64,000 bases of DNA from Alcaligenaceae bacterium SAGV5 (GTDB taxonomy: Bacteria > Pseudomonadota > Gammaproteobacteria > Burkholderiales > Burkholderiaceae_B): contig SPDP01000002.1 in NCBI GenBank assembly GCA_009360345.1, positions 620,001 to 684,000 on the forward strand. Reading direction: 5' to 3'. Shown piece after piece: positions 27,976-37,008 of the stretch (within the stretch, counting starts at the first letter, position 1; each line of letters starts with the position of its first letter). The translations under genes were made by a program, and so were the position numbers. The notes under the pieces are model-generated. The model saw only the letters and a list, made by a program, of their open reading frames with translations. It made no database searches and had not been told where the DNA came from.

Positions 27976-28707
27976 TTATCGTGCCTGTTCGATCGTGTGC
28001 TGCCACAGGCACCGGGTGCCCTCGATCACGATTTCCTTCGAGCTCACATCCTCGATGAAATCCTCCCGCATGCGCTTGCCGGCCGCATGGACGATGTCGA
28101 AAGCCTTCGCGCGGGCCTTCAGGACCTCCGGATGCTTCGCCTGCCCCGGATAGCCCAGGCCTTGCGAGAAATCATTCATCCCGATGTAGAAGAAATCGAC
28201 GGCATCGACCTTGACCATTCCCGGCAGGTTCTCCAACCCCTCGCGATCCTCGATCATCAGGCAGACCACCATGTTGTCGTTGCACCGACGATAGAACGCG
28301 GGCCGGTCTCCTTTGTCCATCGCGTAATCGACGCCTCGCGCGCTCCCGAACGAGCGGTCGCCCAGCGGCCCGAAATAGGCGGCGCGCACGACCTGCTCCG
28401 CCTGCTCCACGGTCGAGATGTGCGGCGCCACGATTCCCTGCACGCCCCGGTCGATGAACTGCTGGATGGTGCTGGAACGAATATCCGGCACCCGCGCCAA
28501 CGTCGTCATGCCGCAAAGATCCGCCGCGCGGCAGGTCTCTTCGATTTCCCGAAGGGAAAATGCGCCGTGCTCGCCGTCGATCTGGATGAAATCCAGGCCC
28601 AGCCTGCCGACGATCTCCACGGTTTGCGGAGAGGGCCAGCTCAGGATGGCGCCATAGCTTTTCCTGCCATCGTTCAAGGCCGCCTTCACCTTGTTGGGGA
28701 AGTACAT
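27976..28707 (-). CDS. HpcH/HpaI-family class II aldolase
   Basis: A 243-residue aldolase of the family that splits 4-hydroxy-2-oxo acids to pyruvate plus an aldehyde or oxo acid, using a divalent metal. Visible signatures are 'DGEHGAF' (about 42-48), the Arg of 'LARVPD', a metal-ligand Glu in 'MIEDREG' and the 'IGMNDFSQGLG' end. The ATG at 28707 follows GAGGTG. It lies between the Bug receptor (17 bases after that stop) and the LeuC-like gene (11 bases), so all are one operon. Confidence 0.88.
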   Translation of the reverse strand: MYFPNKVKAALNDGRKSYGAILSWPSPQTVEIVGRLGLDFIQIDGEHGAFSLREIEETCRAADLCGMTTLARVPDIRSSTIQQFIDRGVQGIVAPHISTVEQAEQVVRAAYFGPLGDRSFGSARGVDYAMDKGDRPAFYRRCNDNMVVCLMIEDREGLENLPGMVKVDAVDFFYIGMNDFSQGLGYPGQAKHPEVLKARAKAFDIVHAAGKRMREDFIEDVSSKEIVIEGTRCLWQHTIEQAR

Positions 28708-28724
28708 AATCACCTCGATAGTGT

Positions 28725-29708
28725 CTAGTGGGAATTCCTGAGTCCGATCGAGTCGATGACGCCCGACCACTTGCTTGCCTCGTCGTCCATGAAGGACTTG
28801 AACTGTTCCGCCGTCGAACCCACGGCCAGGGTGCTGCTGGTCCGCAAGTAGTCGGCCACGCTTTTCTCGGCCAGCGCCTTTGAGAAATCCGCCTGTATTT
28901 TCTGGACGATGCCGGGCGCCAGTCCCGGCGGCGCGACCACGCCTGACCAGCCCTCCACGTACATGCCCTTCAGCCCCGACTCGTCCAGGGTAGGAACGTC
29001 GGAAAACGCGTCGATGCGCTGCCTGCCTCCCACCGCGATCAAGCGCACGTTTCCGGACCGGATCGTCGCCATGGCGCCGGGCAGCGGCAAGAACATGAAA
29101 TCGGTCGTGCCGCTGGCGACATCGAGCAGGGCCGGGCTGTCGCCCTTGTTAGGGATGTGATAGAGCTTCACGCCCGCCCGGGTGGCGAACAGTTCGGCCG
29201 CCAGGTGCCCCACGTTGCCTACCCCCGCCGAGCTGTAATTGACGCCTTGCGGCTTGTTCTTGATGTAGGCGATCAGTTCCGGGACGGTTTTTACAGGCAG
29301 CTTTCCGTTGATGACGAGCGCGAACGGAATGCTGGTCATCTGCGTGATCGGGGTGAAGTCCTTCAGCGGATCGAACGGTATTTCCTTGTAGATGAACTGA
29401 TTGACCGTCATGTTCCCCGGCGCGGCATAACCGATGGTGTAGCCATCGGGCGCCGCCTGCTGGACCGCGGACATGCCGATGATGCCGTTCGCCCCCGCCT
29501 TGTTTTCCACCACGACCGGCTGCTTCCAGATCGTCGCCAGGGCGGCGGCGATCTGCCGGGCGGACCCGTCCGCCGACGACCCCGGGGCCTGGGCGACGAT
29601 GAATCTCACCTGCCGGCCCGGCCACTCGCTGGCCAAGGCCATGCGCGGCGCCCCCGCCAGCCAGGCCAGCAACACGAGGACCCCCATCCCGATTCGACTG
29701 GTCTTCAT
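28725..29708 (-). CDS. Bug-family (TctC) periplasmic solute receptor
   Basis: A 327-residue receptor with a signal peptide (cleavage near 'ALASE', residue 26) and the family blocks 'WPGRQVRFIV', 'APDGYTI' and a final 'PPGL' hinge region. The ATG at 29708 has AAGGAGGAG upstream, directly after a LacI-type operator. It is the first gene of the aldolase/hydratase operon, so the ligand is probably the operon's substrate. Confidence 0.9.
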   Translation of the reverse strand: MKTSRIGMGVLVLLAWLAGAPRMALASEWPGRQVRFIVAQAPGSSADGSARQIAAALATIWKQPVVVENKAGANGIIGMSAVQQAAPDGYTIGYAAPGNMTVNQFIYKEIPFDPLKDFTPITQMTSIPFALVINGKLPVKTVPELIAYIKNKPQGVNYSSAGVGNVGHLAAELFATRAGVKLYHIPNKGDSPALLDVASGTTDFMFLPLPGAMATIRSGNVRLIAVGGRQRIDAFSDVPTLDESGLKGMYVEGWSGVVAPPGLAPGIVQKIQADFSKALAEKSVADYLRTSSTLAVGSTAEQFKSFMDDEASKWSGVIDSIGLRNSH

Positions 29709-29720
29709 TTCTCCTCCTTT

Positions 29721-29736
29721 ATGGTATCGATACCAT
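29721..29736. promoter_or_regulatory. LacI-type operator, proximal copy
   Basis: ATGGTATCGATACCAT is a perfect 16-bp palindrome with the central CG typical of LacI-family operators. It lies 12 bases upstream of the Bug start codon, touching the ribosome site. A second identical copy is 88 bases upstream. Confidence 0.8.
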
Positions 29737-29808
29737 CGCCAAGCAAGCATAGCCGCCGCGGGCGATGGCTCATACGGCATCGCTCTGCTACAGATGCGAT
29801 GACTGGTT

Positions 29809-29824
29809 ATGGTATCGATACCAT
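29809..29824. promoter_or_regulatory. LacI-type operator, distal copy
   Basis: This is the same 16-bp palindrome, here extended to 18 bp (29808-29825). It lies 88 bases from the proximal copy (centre to centre, about 8.4 helical turns), in the spacer just after the LacI gene. The pair could allow looping. Confidence 0.8.
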
Positions 29825-29847
29825 ACCATGCTGGCCATCCAGGACTA

Positions 29848-30858
29848 CTAGGAAGTTTCCCGTATGCAGAGTTCGAACCCGACATCCACATGGCCCGCCG
29901 GGCTCCCGCCGCCGATCCGCGTGAGCGCCACGCGGGCGGCCTCCCGGCCTATCGTGTAGCGGGGAATGCGCAGCGCGGTAATGGCCGGGGCCAGCATGGC
30001 GCCTATCTCCGTATCCTCGAAAGCCACGATGGCAATGCGGCCGGGGATGGGAACCTGCATCTTCTGGCATTCCAGATGCGCGCCCAGGGCCATGTTGCCG
30101 CCGAAGAACACCGCCGCGTCCACCTTCGACCGGACATCCATCAGATCGCGCAGCACGACGGCGCCCGACGCCACGTCGCCGTCGGTCGCGATCTCCAGAT
30201 CCGGACCGGAGCGCAATCCGGCGTCGTTCACCGCGGCCCGATAGGCCTTGATCCGTGTTTGCGTGCGTTCATTGTGGGGCGACCGCGCATAGACGCAGGC
30301 GATGTGCTCGTACCCCCGGTCGATCAGGTGCCGGGTCAACGTGTAGGCGGCGTCGAAGTTCGAGAAGCCCACCGCCGTATCCAGTGGCTGTTCGCACAGG
30401 TCGCCCGTTTCGATGACCGGTATTCCCGAAGCGCGTATGAGGCTGACGCACTCGGCGGTATGGACGGTGTTGTGGAGCAGCAGCGCACGAGGCCGCTGGG
30501 ACAGGAACGCCCGGACGATGGCCTCTTCCCCCTCCAGGGTTTCGCCGGATGTCCCCAGCATGAGGTGGTAGCCCATGGGCGACAGGAAATCGCTGACCCC
30601 CTGCACCATCGCGGTCAGAAACAGGTGGTTGATGCTGGGAATGACCGCCGCGATCAGTTGGGTTTTCTGAGACTTCAGGCTGCCGGCGGGGCCGTTGGGC
30701 ACGTAGCCGAGCTGCTTGATGACACGATGGATCTTGTCCAGGGTCTCCGGCGCGACGGAAGAAGGATGGCTCAACGCCCGGGATACGGTGATGGGCGCCA
30801 CATTGGCCAGGCGGGCGACGTCCACCATCCGTACTCTGTCGTTCGACGTTTTTTTCAT
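29848..30858 (-). CDS. LacI-family transcriptional regulator
   Basis: A 336-residue LacI/GalR protein with the helix-turn-helix and hinge helix at about 10-60 ('MVDVARLANVAPITVSRAL' type) and a periplasmic-binding-protein-like effector domain at about 65-330. The ATG at 30858 is the first to give a normal-length N-terminus. It is transcribed in the same direction as the Bug-aldolase-hydratase operon, whose promoter region holds two identical palindromes; it is the obvious binding protein. The effector is unknown. Confidence 0.9.
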   Translation of the reverse strand: MKKTSNDRVRMVDVARLANVAPITVSRALSHPSSVAPETLDKIHRVIKQLGYVPNGPAGSLKSQKTQLIAAVIPSINHLFLTAMVQGVSDFLSPMGYHLMLGTSGETLEGEEAIVRAFLSQRPRALLLHNTVHTAECVSLIRASGIPVIETGDLCEQPLDTAVGFSNFDAAYTLTRHLIDRGYEHIACVYARSPHNERTQTRIKAYRAAVNDAGLRSGPDLEIATDGDVASGAVVLRDLMDVRSKVDAAVFFGGNMALGAHLECQKMQVPIPGRIAIVAFEDTEIGAMLAPAITALRIPRYTIGREAARVALTRIGGGSPAGHVDVGFELCIRETS

Positions 30859-30984
30859 TCGGATTGCTTGCACTGAAATCGTGAGAACCGGCCGGCAGCA
30901 CTCCTCGTGGAGCCGGCGGCGCAACCTGACGATTGTGAGGCAAGGAACCGGAATAGTCGATCCGCCAGTGACTGCTTTCGTTCG

Positions 30985-31965
30985 TCACTGCTGCTCGATG
31001 CCCGCCGCCTTGACCAGCTTCGTCCATCGGGCGATTTCGACCTTCTGGAACTCCGCCAGCTCCTGGCGGGTGCCCGGGATCGGCTTCCAGGCGTTGTCGC
31101 CGAAGTACTTGGCGGCCTCCTGCGATTGCATGATGGGAACGATGAGCGCGTTGAGCTTGTCGGCGATGTCGTTCGGGGTGCCCTTGGCCGCGAACACCGC
31201 CAGCCAGCCGCTGGCCTCGTAGCCGGGAACGCCCTGCTCCGCGATCGTGGGGATGTCCTCGTAGCCGGGCATGCGCGTGGGCGTGGAGACGCCCAGGGCC
31301 TTGAGCTTTCCGGCGCGCACGTGCGGCATGACGGCCGGCGCGTCGCCGAACACGATGTCGATCTGTCCGCCCATCACATCCGTGACCGCCAGTGGCAGCG
31401 TCTTGTACGGCACGTGCAGGATGTCGATGCCGGCCAGCTCCTTGAGCACTTCGCCGCCGGCCCTGGACGAGGAGTTGCCAGAGCCGAAGGTCAGCTTGCC
31501 GGGGTTCTTCCTGGCCGCGGCGATCAGCTCCTGCACGTTGTGGTAGGGCGCGCCGGGCGCGACCGTCAGCACCACGCCGCCCACGATCATCGCGGTGATC
31601 GGCACGAAATCCGCCACCGGATCGTACGGCAGCTTCTTGAACAGCGCGAGATTCGCGGCATGCGTCGTATTCGTGCCGATGACGATGGTGTAACCGTCCG
31701 CGGGCTGGCGCAGGACGTGCTGCAAAGCGATGAACCCGCTGGCGCCAGGCTTGTTGTCGACGATGACCGGCTGCTTGGTGATCTCGGTGATGTGTTTGCC
31801 GACGAAGCGGGCGGCCAGATCCGTCGTGGTCCCGGCGCCGAACGGCACGACGATGGTGATGGGTTTGCCGGGGAAGCTCCCCGCCTGGGCCCAGGCCTGC
31901 GGCGAGGCGGCCAACGCCAGCGATCCCCCCAGCAACAGGGCTTGCAGTGTGTGGATTTTTCTCAT
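30985..31965 (-). CDS. Bug-family (TctC) periplasmic solute receptor
   Basis: A 326-residue receptor with a signal peptide (cleavage near 'AWAQA'), 'FPGKPITIVVPFGAG', 'PADGYTI' and 'VPYK' blocks. The ATG at 31965 has AGGAG 7 bases upstream. It follows the acyl-CoA dehydrogenase gene by 64 bases on the same strand, so it is the last gene of a MaoC-dehydrogenase-receptor unit. Confidence 0.9.
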   Translation of the reverse strand: MRKIHTLQALLLGGSLALAASPQAWAQAGSFPGKPITIVVPFGAGTTTDLAARFVGKHITEITKQPVIVDNKPGASGFIALQHVLRQPADGYTIVIGTNTTHAANLALFKKLPYDPVADFVPITAMIVGGVVLTVAPGAPYHNVQELIAAARKNPGKLTFGSGNSSSRAGGEVLKELAGIDILHVPYKTLPLAVTDVMGGQIDIVFGDAPAVMPHVRAGKLKALGVSTPTRMPGYEDIPTIAEQGVPGYEASGWLAVFAAKGTPNDIADKLNALIVPIMQSQEAAKYFGDNAWKPIPGTRQELAEFQKVEIARWTKLVKAAGIEQQ

Positions 31966-32029
31966 GTCATGTCTCCTTTGATGGACTTGCACATCCGGCG
32001 GATGAACGGCGGGGTCGCCTTGCCCGCGC

Positions 32030-33169
32030 TCACATGCGCATCGCCTTGGCGATGATGCTGCGCTGGATCTGCGAGGTCCCTCCGCCTATGGTCGATTGCA
32101 TGCCCTCGCGGAAATAGCGCTCCATGTCGGACTCGGGCAGCATGCTGTGCCCGCCCAGGATCTGCATGCCCTGGCGCGTCACCGTCTGCAGGGTCTCGGA
32201 CGCCATGAGCTTGGCCATGCTGACTTCCCGCGAGCAGGACAGGCCCCGCGAGGCCATGTCGGCGGCGCGATACACCATCAGGCGCGACGCATCGACCGCG
32301 GTCTGCATGTCGGCCAGCATGTGGCGTATCACCTGGAAGTCGTAGATCGGCTGGTCGAACTGGATGCGTTCGTGCGCATAGCGCAAGGCGTCGCTGACGG
32401 CCTGCTGCGCGTTGCCGACGTAGGCGGCGGACACGGCTATCCGTTCCAGCTCCAGGTGGTCGGTGATGATGCGCCAGCCGTCGCCCGGCTCACCCATCAT
32501 GTTGGCATCGGGCACCCACGCATCGTCGACGAAAATCTCGGTGGTGCCCGTGGCGCGGCGCGCCATCGTCGGCAGCCGCCGGATGTCCAGGCCCTTCGTG
32601 TCGTTGGGCACCAGCAGCACCGACAGGCCCTTGTGCTTCTTCGCCTCCTTGTCGGTGCGCACCAGCATCGCGATCACGACGTCCCGGGCCGCCGCGCCGG
32701 AGCACCACAGCTTCTGGCCCCGGATCACCCAGCCCTGGTCGCGAGGCTCGGCCCGGGTGCGCGTCGACGCCGCGTCGGAACCGGCCTGGGGCTCGGAGAT
32801 CGAGATCGAGAAACGCAACTCGCCCCGCATGAACGCGGGAAGGTAGCGCTGCTTCTGCTCCGGCGTGCCGAACTTGACGATGTTCATGCCGGTGAACGTC
32901 GCGACCATGAAGGCGGTGGCGAAATCGAAGCCATAGCGCGCCAGGCCTTCGCACATCAGCGCATAGTCGAAAATCGTGCCGCCATCGCCGCCTTGGTCCT
33001 CGGGTATCAAGAGGCGCAGCCAGCCCAGCTTGGCTACCTTTTCATAGGCCTCATAGGGATAGGCGCGGTCGATGTCGCACTGGCGCACATACTCCCGGCC
33101 GATCTCCTGCTCCATCACGCGCGCGACGGTATCGCGCCACAACGTCTGCTCTTCGTTCAGGAAATCCAT
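32030..33169 (-). CDS. Acyl-CoA dehydrogenase family protein
   Basis: A 379-residue flavoenzyme of normal length with the N-terminal helical domain, the 'SISEPQAGSD' FAD-binding block (about 125-134) and the C-terminal helical domain. The position of the usual catalytic Glu (YEGTSE in medium-chain enzymes) reads 'GGGTSQIQR' near residue 365, so the base lies elsewhere, as in several other subfamilies, or activity is altered. It follows the MaoC-like gene by 31 bases. Together they could oxidise and hydrate a CoA ester of the receptor's ligand. Confidence 0.87.
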   Translation of the reverse strand: MDFLNEEQTLWRDTVARVMEQEIGREYVRQCDIDRAYPYEAYEKVAKLGWLRLLIPEDQGGDGGTIFDYALMCEGLARYGFDFATAFMVATFTGMNIVKFGTPEQKQRYLPAFMRGELRFSISISEPQAGSDAASTRTRAEPRDQGWVIRGQKLWCSGAAARDVVIAMLVRTDKEAKKHKGLSVLLVPNDTKGLDIRRLPTMARRATGTTEIFVDDAWVPDANMMGEPGDGWRIITDHLELERIAVSAAYVGNAQQAVSDALRYAHERIQFDQPIYDFQVIRHMLADMQTAVDASRLMVYRAADMASRGLSCSREVSMAKLMASETLQTVTRQGMQILGGHSMLPESDMERYFREGMQSTIGGGTSQIQRSIIAKAMRM

Positions 33170-33200
33170 GTCGCTCTCTTTGTGGGAAGGTAGGGGATGA

Positions 33201-33647
33201 TCATTGGGCCGGCAGGCGCTGGCGGCGTACGAGCAGGCTGAACTCGCAGCTCAGCACGGTCTCGCCGCGCTGATTGACCGCGACCAGTTTCGTGGTCGCG
33301 ATACCGTGCCGGTCGCCCTTGGCGCGCAGGTCGATGATTTCGCTTTCCGCATGCAGGGTGTCGCCGATGAACGTGGGCTTGAGAAAACGCAACTTGTCCA
33401 CGCCGTAGAAGGCCTCGACGACGCTCGAATCGAAGCCGAGCAGCGCATTCACGACCACGAACACCAGCCCCCCTTGCACGACGCGCTGGCCGTAGAGCGA
33501 TCGCTTGGAAAACTCCGCGTCCGCGTGGATGGCAAGCCAGTTGCCGGTCAGGCCGCAGAAATTGACGACGTCGGTCTCGGTCATGGTGCGGCCGCCGGAA
33601 CGGCGGCGCTGGCCCAGGGATAGTTCGTCGAAAGGCTGGGTGATCAT
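33201..33647 (-). CDS. MaoC-like hotdog dehydratase
   Basis: A 148-residue single-hotdog protein with the hydratase-2 motif region 'TGNWLAIHAD' (about 34-43), which carries the active-site His. The residue five before the His, normally Asp, is Asn here. The ATG at 33647 is the first gene of a MaoC, acyl-CoA dehydrogenase, Bug unit, divergent from two IclR genes. The substrate is unknown. The AT-rich spacer (33648-33878) is the likely IclR site; no clear palindrome stands out. Confidence 0.82.
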   Translation of the reverse strand: MITQPFDELSLGQRRRSGGRTMTETDVVNFCGLTGNWLAIHADAEFSKRSLYGQRVVQGGLVFVVVNALLGFDSSVVEAFYGVDKLRFLKPTFIGDTLHAESEIIDLRAKGDRHGIATTKLVAVNQRGETVLSCEFSLLVRRQRLPAQ

Positions 33648-33878
33648 CGAATCCGGACCTCCATGCGTGAATGGGGGAAAGGGGAATGGCCGAATTCTAG
33701 ATTCTTATTTCGTTTTTAAAAGTCTAATTCCATTTTAATTATGTAGAATGACAGAACGAACCGCCGGGGAAACGGGCAAATTTCACATTGCCACGGCGTG
33801 GCGGATCGAGGCGAAGTCGTTGATATTGCTTGGAAATTCACCAGAGCTGTTTCTTTCCATCACATCGAATTCCATTCC

Positions 33879-34688
33879 ATGGATGACACTTTAGGGACTT
33901 TCCCTAGGGCCACGGCGCCCAGCGACGAAATACGGGTCCTGGCACGCGGACTGGCCCTGCTAAAGGCCTTCTGCCCGCGCAACGCCGCCCGCTCGAACGG
34001 CGAACTGGCGCAGATGACCGCATTGCCCAAGGCCACCGTGTCGCGCCTGACCGCGACCCTGACCCGCCTGGGCTACCTCGAATACCTGGACGAGTCGGCC
34101 CGATACCGCCTGGCCCACGCCGCCGTCGCGCTGGGTTTCGGCGCCTTGTCCACGCAGGACATCCGCGTACGGGCCCGCGAGCATATGCAGCGCTTCGCGG
34201 ATGACAACGACCTGGTGGTCGTGCTGGCCGTACGCGAAGGCAACGTGATGGTCTGCCACGAGGTCTGCCGTGGGCGGGGCGCACTCACCATCCGTGTCGC
34301 CGCGGGCTCGCGGCTGAAGCTGCCGCGCTCGGCCATGGGCCGCGCCTGGATGGCCTCTCTTGCCCCCTCCCGGCGCGCCGCCGTCCTGCGCGAACTGGAG
34401 CTGGCCTTCCCCGATGATCCGCTGCATCCAGCGCTGGACGAAGCAGCGGCCGAAATCGCCCAGTCCCGGTTCTGCGTCACGGTCGGCTCGCTGGAACCCG
34501 ACGTCAACAGCGTCGCGACCCCCATCGACGCCGCGCGGTCCCCCGGCGCATACGTGCTCGGCTGCTCGGTGCCGGCCTTTCGCTATCCCCGCGAGCGCTG
34601 CGTCGCCGAGATCGGTCCGCTGCTGCTCGGCTTGCGCGACCGGATCGAAGCCGGCCTGGAAACAGCCGGCGGCGCGAGAGGCTCCTGA
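33879..34688 (+). CDS. IclR-family transcriptional regulator 1
   Basis: A 269-residue IclR protein with the winged helix at about 12-75 and the effector domain at about 85-260. The ATG at 33879 gives the normal length; an upstream GTG at 33798 would add 27 residues without similarity. It is divergent from the MaoC/acyl-CoA dehydrogenase/Bug unit and overlaps the next IclR gene by one base (TGATG). Confidence 0.87.
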   Translation: MDDTLGTFPRATAPSDEIRVLARGLALLKAFCPRNAARSNGELAQMTALPKATVSRLTATLTRLGYLEYLDESARYRLAHAAVALGFGALSTQDIRVRAREHMQRFADDNDLVVVLAVREGNVMVCHEVCRGRGALTIRVAAGSRLKLPRSAMGRAWMASLAPSRRAAVLRELELAFPDDPLHPALDEAAAEIAQSRFCVTVGSLEPDVNSVATPIDAARSPGAYVLGCSVPAFRYPRERCVAEIGPLLLGLRDRIEAGLETAGGARGS

Positions 34689-35482
34689 TGCGCAAGCGCA
34701 CCCAGGCACTGGACGCCACCGAGAGCAATCGCGGCATCGACTCCCTGCAGCGGGGCATGGAAGTCCTGCGCTGCTTCCAGCCGGGCGAGAATGCGCTGAC
34801 CGTTGCCGAGATCGCCCGCCGGCTGGATCTGCCACGAACGACCACACGCCGGCTGTTGAACACGCTGGCCGCGCATGACTTCCTGTTCAGCGTCCCGGAT
34901 CGCGATGCCTTCCGCCTGCACGTCGCCAGCTTCGTCCTGGGCCAGGCGGTGCTGTCGGGCTCGGAACTGGTGCGCGGTGCGACGCCGGTACTGCAATGGC
35001 TGGCCAACCGGCACGCCCTGCATTGCCTGTTGTGCGTGCGCGATCGTGGCGACATGCTGGTGCTCGCGCACCAGGCCGGCGCCGGCACGGCGCATTGCCC
35101 CCTCAGGGCCGGGACGCGGCTGCCCATCGCCCGCACCGCGCCGGGCCATGCCTGGTTGTGGACCCAGCCCGTCGCCACGCAGGGTAAATGGCTAACGCCG
35201 ATGCGCGCGTCGGCGAACCCGGCCGAGCACACGCACGCCGCGGCCATCTACCAGGCCTTCCACGACCTCGTGCAAGGCGGCACCTGCGCCTCGTTCGGCA
35301 CCTGGCGGTCCGGCGTGGGCTTCATCGCAGCGCCCGTCGCGCTGGCCGGCGGCGACAGCGCGGTGATCGCCGGCGTGCACACCTGCGCCGCGCCGCAGGA
35401 GCGAAGCCGCATCGAGCACGAATGCACGCCGGCCCTGTTGCAGGCGGCCGGCACGATACGCCGCGAGGTCCGGCGGGTGTGA
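34688..35482 (+). CDS. IclR-family transcriptional regulator 2
   Basis: A 264-residue IclR-type protein. Its helix-turn-helix lies at about 17-75 and a shorter, more diverged effector domain follows. It overlaps the first IclR gene (TGATG), so they are co-translated. The two are not close copies. Two physically coupled IclR genes next to one target operon are unusual and could form heteromers or answer different ligands. Confidence 0.85.
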   Translation: MRKRTQALDATESNRGIDSLQRGMEVLRCFQPGENALTVAEIARRLDLPRTTTRRLLNTLAAHDFLFSVPDRDAFRLHVASFVLGQAVLSGSELVRGATPVLQWLANRHALHCLLCVRDRGDMLVLAHQAGAGTAHCPLRAGTRLPIARTAPGHAWLWTQPVATQGKWLTPMRASANPAEHTHAAAIYQAFHDLVQGGTCASFGTWRSGVGFIAAPVALAGGDSAVIAGVHTCAAPQERSRIEHECTPALLQAAGTIRREVRRV

Positions 35483-35492
35483 ATCGTCCCCT

Positions 35493-36446
35493 TCAGGCAC
35501 CATGCCTGATGAAGTCCAGCAAGGCCATCCCGAAGTCCGCATCGGCGGTGTTCAGGTGCGCGATGATGGACGTGTGGTTGTGCCCGGCCAGCCACATGAA
35601 GCGTGGCGACCGGCGCCGATGGGCGCTCAGGGCGTGATAGAGCTCCGCGTTGTGCACGTCGATCAGCGGGTTCTCGTACTGGGCCACCGCGAGCATGACC
35701 GGTAGCCTGGCCAGGCCCTGGGTAGCATAGGTGACCGGCGAACCCTCCTCCATGCGCCGGGCGTCGACACCGTAGTAGGCCTCGACGCGCCGGGCGTTGG
35801 GATTCTCCGCGCTGGCTTCGGCGCGCACCCGCCCCGACACCAGGATGAGCCCGGCCAGGCCGCTCTGGCCCTGCGGGTGGAAGCGGCTGTCGCCGGCATA
35901 GTGGCCGGCGTGGGTCCCCCCCGCCGAATGCCCCATCAGGAAGATCCGCTCCGGATCCCCGCCCCACTGCGCGGCATGCCTGCGCACCCAGGCCACCGCG
36001 GCCGCGATGTCCTCCGTCGCGCTCGGAAAAGGATGATCGGGGGCAAGACGAAACTCCACGTTGACGCCCACGACGCCGTGGCGGGCCATGAACCACAACA
36101 CGTTGGCGTAGATCTCGGACGTACGGTTCTTCTCCCCATCCACGAAGGCCCCGCCGTGCGCGAACATCAGGACAGGACGGGCCGTGCGGGTGCCCGCTCC
36201 TTCGGATGAAGGCGGTACATGGACATCGAGCCGGTTGCGCTCGTGCGGGCCGTAGGACAGGTCCATCTCGCGCGTGCCCACCTTGGGCGCGGTGGCATGC
36301 AGCACGTCGTAGGCCTCGATCATGCGCCGGGTGTGCTCCTTGATGTCGCGGCCCCAGACGGGCCCGAGTTCGCGCATCAGCGCGCGCACGCTGTCGGGAA
36401 CGGCGGGCGCATCGGCGGAAGTAGCAGGTGGTGGATGGAACATCAT
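35493..36446 (-). CDS. Alpha/beta hydrolase (carboxylesterase, HSL/BD-FAE-like)
   Basis: A 317-residue esterase with the 'HGGAF' oxyanion-hole motif (about 97-101) and the nucleophile elbow 'GHSAG' (about 171-175). Asp and His near residues 260-290 complete the triad. Two adjacent ATGs start it, after GGAG. It is convergent with IclR 2 and divergent from the VOC/dioxygenase operon. It probably cleaves a small ester or lactone. Confidence 0.87.
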   Translation of the reverse strand: MMFHPPPATSADAPAVPDSVRALMRELGPVWGRDIKEHTRRMIEAYDVLHATAPKVGTREMDLSYGPHERNRLDVHVPPSSEGAGTRTARPVLMFAHGGAFVDGEKNRTSEIYANVLWFMARHGVVGVNVEFRLAPDHPFPSATEDIAAAVAWVRRHAAQWGGDPERIFLMGHSAGGTHAGHYAGDSRFHPQGQSGLAGLILVSGRVRAEASAENPNARRVEAYYGVDARRMEEGSPVTYATQGLARLPVMLAVAQYENPLIDVHNAELYHALSAHRRRSPRFMWLAGHNHTSIIAHLNTADADFGMALLDFIRHGA

Positions 36447-36590
36447 GCGTCTTCTCCATGGATTTTTTCGTGCTTGACCGGGATCGGATCAGCCAATTAT
36501 TATTTTAGAACAGTCGGTCCAATATTTGGAATGTACAAGGTGCGGGGCCGGCGGATGCACTCGGTACACATGACAAGGCACATCCCCACC

Positions 36591-36998
36591 ATGACTCAAC
36601 CCCTGCTTGGCAAGCTCCGCCACCTCTCCCTTTCGGTGAAGGACATCGAAGAAACCGCACGCTTCTACGAACAGGCATTCGGCATGTTCCGCGTGCGCCA
36701 GTCCAACGTCGCCGTCATGATGTCCGACGGCGTGGTCAGCCTGGCCATCATCAGCTCGACCAAGAATCCCAACGCCGAGGAACGTGAAGGCCTGCATCAC
36801 ATGGGATTCCTGATCGGCGAGATGGAAGACGCCGCGGATCGGGTGCTTGGCGCCGGCGCCGAATACCACGGCCAGATCAATGGCGTGGGCAAGGGCCCGG
36901 CCACCGAGCGCAAATACCGCGATCCGAACGGCATCGTGTTCGACATCGTCACGCGCGAGCATGCCGAGCGCGTGTGGTGCCTGCCGCAAATCGTGTAA
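36591..36998 (+). CDS. VOC-superfamily (glyoxalase/dioxygenase fold) protein
   Basis: A 135-residue single-domain VOC protein with the first metal-ligand region 'RHLSLSV' (about 9-15), a central 'GLHHMGF' (about 65-71) and a final 'DPNGIVFDI' strand. The ATG at 36591 gives a compact start; an in-frame ATG at 36570 is possible. It is the first gene of an operon with the cysteine-dioxygenase-like, rhodanese and Bug genes. It may act as an isomerase or dioxygenase. Confidence 0.78.
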   Translation: MTQPLLGKLRHLSLSVKDIEETARFYEQAFGMFRVRQSNVAVMMSDGVVSLAIISSTKNPNAEEREGLHHMGFLIGEMEDAADRVLGAGAEYHGQINGVGKGPATERKYRDPNGIVFDIVTREHAERVWCLPQIV

Positions 36999-37008
36999 GG
37001 AGCGATCC

